A stretch of 64,000 nt of DNA from Hymenoscyphus infarciens. Its lineage: Eukaryota; Ascomycota; Leotiomycetes; Helotiales; Helotiaceae. Location of the stretch: NCBI GenBank assembly GCA_001414345.1, contig LLCB01000024.1:248001-312000 (forward strand), in the 5' to 3' direction. Position 1 is the stretch's first letter; every line of letters begins with the position of its first letter. The notes beneath the pieces were generated by a model. That model was given only the letters and a program-made list of their open reading frames with translations, made no database searches and was not told the origin of the DNA. A program made the position numbers and the translations under genes. Below are positions 61,801 through 64,000 of this stretch, piece after piece.

Positions 61801-63992
61801 GCCTTCAGAACGTTCTGGTGGTCAACGACTTTGTTGATGTGTTCAGCGTATGTCTCTCTGAGACGTTCCCATTTGCGAACCTTGATCACCGTCTCGACTT
61901 TCTCGGCTTCCAAGTATTCGATTCTATTCGTTGCTACTTTCGCGGCCTCGCGTATAGATAGCAGATCCTTGTCACTTGACTGAAGTTGCTTGTCTTTTGA
62001 CTGGAGCTCCTCCTTGCTGGACCGAAGGGCCTCGTCTGTTGACTGAATTTGCTTCTCCTGCTCCTTTAGTCTTTCTTCGATCGACTTGATTTCTTCCTCC
62101 TTTTCCGCCAGTTCAGTCTCCAAAGAAGATATCTTTTCTTCGTAAATTCTGGAAAGGTTTTCACGCCAGGCCCAATCTTTCAAGGTGTTCGATTTTGGGC
62201 GGACCTTTTTCGGTTCAGATGGTACGTCTCTGGGAACTCGTTCTGCTGCCAAAGCAACAGGTGCTTTCTCTGCTACAAAAGCATTGGGCCGGTTTGGCAG
62301 CTCAAGGGACATGACGTCGACTGCTTGTTCGACCGCCAAAGGAATGGGGACATTCTTCAATTTTGGAGGGGCAGAAATTGCTTTCGTAGTCTGCATTTTA
62401 ATGCCAGAGGCACTGGTGACCACAGGTTTGGACATAGGCTTCGAAACCTTCGCACTGTGGATAGGGCGGAGTACTTGAGGTTTGGGCTCTTGTAGAGGGG
62501 CAGGTAGATTTCTCTTCATCATAGGGCGGATCACTTGGGGTGCGGGCTCTTGTGGAGGTGCAGGTGTATGTCTCTTCATCCGGGCAGACACGTTGGAGCG
62601 TTGGGATGTTTCCGACGTCGCCGGTGATTGTGTTCCAGCACGATCAACTGGCTGCATAAATGAAGCATCGTATGCTGGACGTACAGGAATGATTGGACGT
62701 GCCTCGGTATTTCTTGGCTTTTCCAGGCCAGACTGGGTATCCGCAGAGGTTGTTTGATTTTTTGGAGGATAGACTTGTTGTATTTCGTCCTGCATGTGAC
62801 GAGAGCCAGTACATGTAGCAGGATTGTTGGGCTTTGGTCTGGGCTTGGCAGGCTGCTTGAAATGAGTCGTCTTTCCTTGAACCTCTGGGAATGGACAGGC
62901 CATGGTTCGCGATGTTCGTTGTGTTTGTTGGACATGGAAGCTGCCTTCTTGTACCAAACTATTTTTTCGACCTGTGGGTTCGGGTGCTGACTGGAGAACT
63001 CGTTTTCCCTTCGCGGGTGCTTGTGGATGAACTGGCCATCGTTTGGGGGTATCCTGGGGATCCACGGGCTGCTCTTGGGCCATGGGCTGCCTAGGCAATG
63101 CTCTAGTTGAAGCTTTTGGCAAGCTCTTGGATACAATTGTATGGAATGTGGTCCCGCTATCGGTGATGTTTGTTGGTACGGCTGTGATTTTCTCTAATGG
63201 CCGGGGGTCGGGTGCTGGCTGTGGAGATTTCATAGAAGAAGGGGCGGGGCCACGCTTAGTCGTGGCATCTGTCCAAGTATGAGAGCGAATGGTTGAAGCT
63301 GGCTTCTGCTTGTGTGAAGGGGCAGCAGTGTTACCAGGAACTTCAGATGCTGGTTTTGCAGCTGGAGGTTGAGCAGCAAAAATCTTTGTACTACTGCTTG
63401 CAGAGGCGTTTGAAGTTTGACCCGATGTAGTTGATGCATTGCGGAGAACGTTGGAAAGTTGGGTGATGGCCGGAGTTTGGACATTAACACTTTCAGTAGG
63501 CACTGGAGCCACCACATTGACCTTCGATGGAGTAGGTGCAGGTTGTGCTGGAGGGTTTTCACCGCTTGCACTTACCACAGCAGAAGGTTTCTTCTGACCA
63601 GGGATGTTTGTGAATTGGCCAGCGGTATGCTTTTTTGCTGCTGCAAATTTGAAGCCGGAAGGAATATCTTCGAGGGGAGCTGCATCGGGTCTCACGAAAG
63701 GAGTAAACGTTTGAGCCTCCGAAACAACAGAGGTCGATGTATCCGCGGATGTTTGGAAAATAGTTTTGTCCGGGGCTTGTGTGTCTTTCTCGAGATTGAC
63801 AAATTGGGTCTCGTCGACTACATCAACATGACCACTATCACGGACATTTTCATCGACCTCGATGTTTCCGTTACCATCTGACATCACCGCGTCGTCGTTG
63901 CCAAAGTGTGCATCGAAGTATGCAGACTGAGGATGGAGATCGTAGTCCAGGTCGACGATTTGGCTGTCCTGCACCGCTGGGTCGAACGCCAT
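58847..63992 (-). CDS. Large disordered/coiled-coil protein, 1,659 aa
   Basis: Four exons, minus strand: 63992-61580, 61523-61482 (42 nt), 61428-61176 and 61118-58847; introns 56, 53 and 57 bp, all in frame. Not recognised. Residues 1-610 are Pro/Ser/Thr/Lys-rich and disordered (many PAPPQEPAPQ- and KPASTIRS-like runs). They follow an acidic start (MAFDPAVQDSQIVDLDYDLH). From about 620 to 1290 it is almost continuous coiled coil (EKISSLETELAEKEEEIKSI; LEAQVSELQQKNNSLSATE), including three and a half 27-residue repeats near 1160-1265. The C-terminal 350 residues are disordered and basic. The outline is that of a structural or scaffold protein, for example of the spindle, septum or nuclear envelope; no motif decides. 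The start ATG lies 8 bases from the window edge, so an earlier exon outside cannot be excluded. Confidence 0.8.
60005..60300 (-). repeat. 81-bp coding tandem repeat in the coiled-coil gene
   Basis: On the minus strand the unit AAEKEALQNQIADLKAELAK plus seven residues (SMKLTQV-like) repeats about three and a half times. At DNA level GCAACCTG, CTTCA and TTTGCAAGCTCTGCTTTCAG recur every 81 bp. Units are similar enough at DNA level to suggest recent duplication or homogenisation. Confidence 0.85.
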
Positions 63993-64000
63993 CTCGAAGT

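Overview
The window looks like a chromosome segment of a filamentous ascomycete (Pezizomycotina; Leotiomycetes is my guess, on general resemblance only). The genes have short introns of about 50 bp with GT..AG ends and CTAAC-type branch points. The gene families are fungal: a SAT4/PTH11-type membrane protein, a GPI-anchored Cu-only superoxide dismutase, a HOL1-like MFS carrier, a P450 and a MoCo sulfurase. About 24 kb is extremely AT-rich and packed with TpA, with CpA/TpG almost absent, as expected from repeat-induced point mutation (RIP).

Layout. 1-2.6 kb: one Myb/SANT-like gene behind a microsatellite-rich leader. 2.6-26.6 kb: a RIP-destroyed block with no genes. Its repeats can still be resolved by hand into LTR elements inside LTR elements. 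An old minus-strand element (3,186-18,917) contains a solo LTR, a minus-strand Ty1/copia element and a plus-strand gag-bearing element. The copia element holds another LTR element, and the gag element holds a three-LTR tandem array. Every insertion is bounded by a matching 5-bp target duplication. A separate plus-strand Ty1/copia element (19,454-26,255) lies next to this nest.

26.9-64 kb: normal gene territory. On the minus strand are a SAT4-like seven-TM protein with a proposed 8-nt microexon, a Cu-only SOD, a decayed molybdenum cofactor sulfurase copy, a HOL1-like MFS transporter, a 6-phosphogluconate-dehydrogenase-like oxidoreductase, and a 1,659-aa coiled-coil protein at the right edge. 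On the plus strand are V-ATPase subunit f, a cytochrome P450, a low-complexity single-pass membrane protein, a pair of small paralogues (the first carrying two nonsense codons), and mitochondrial ribosomal protein bL33m. Three small inverted-repeat elements lie between genes: two TA-flanked MITEs, and a foldback element whose loop carries five TTAGGG telomere-type hexamers.

The genes do not form an obvious cluster or pathway. Housekeeping genes (V-ATPase f, bL33m) are mixed with surface, transport and oxidoreductase genes. Exon structures were derived by hand from splice signals, frame continuity and family motifs, with no transcript evidence. Nothing here was confirmed by database search.
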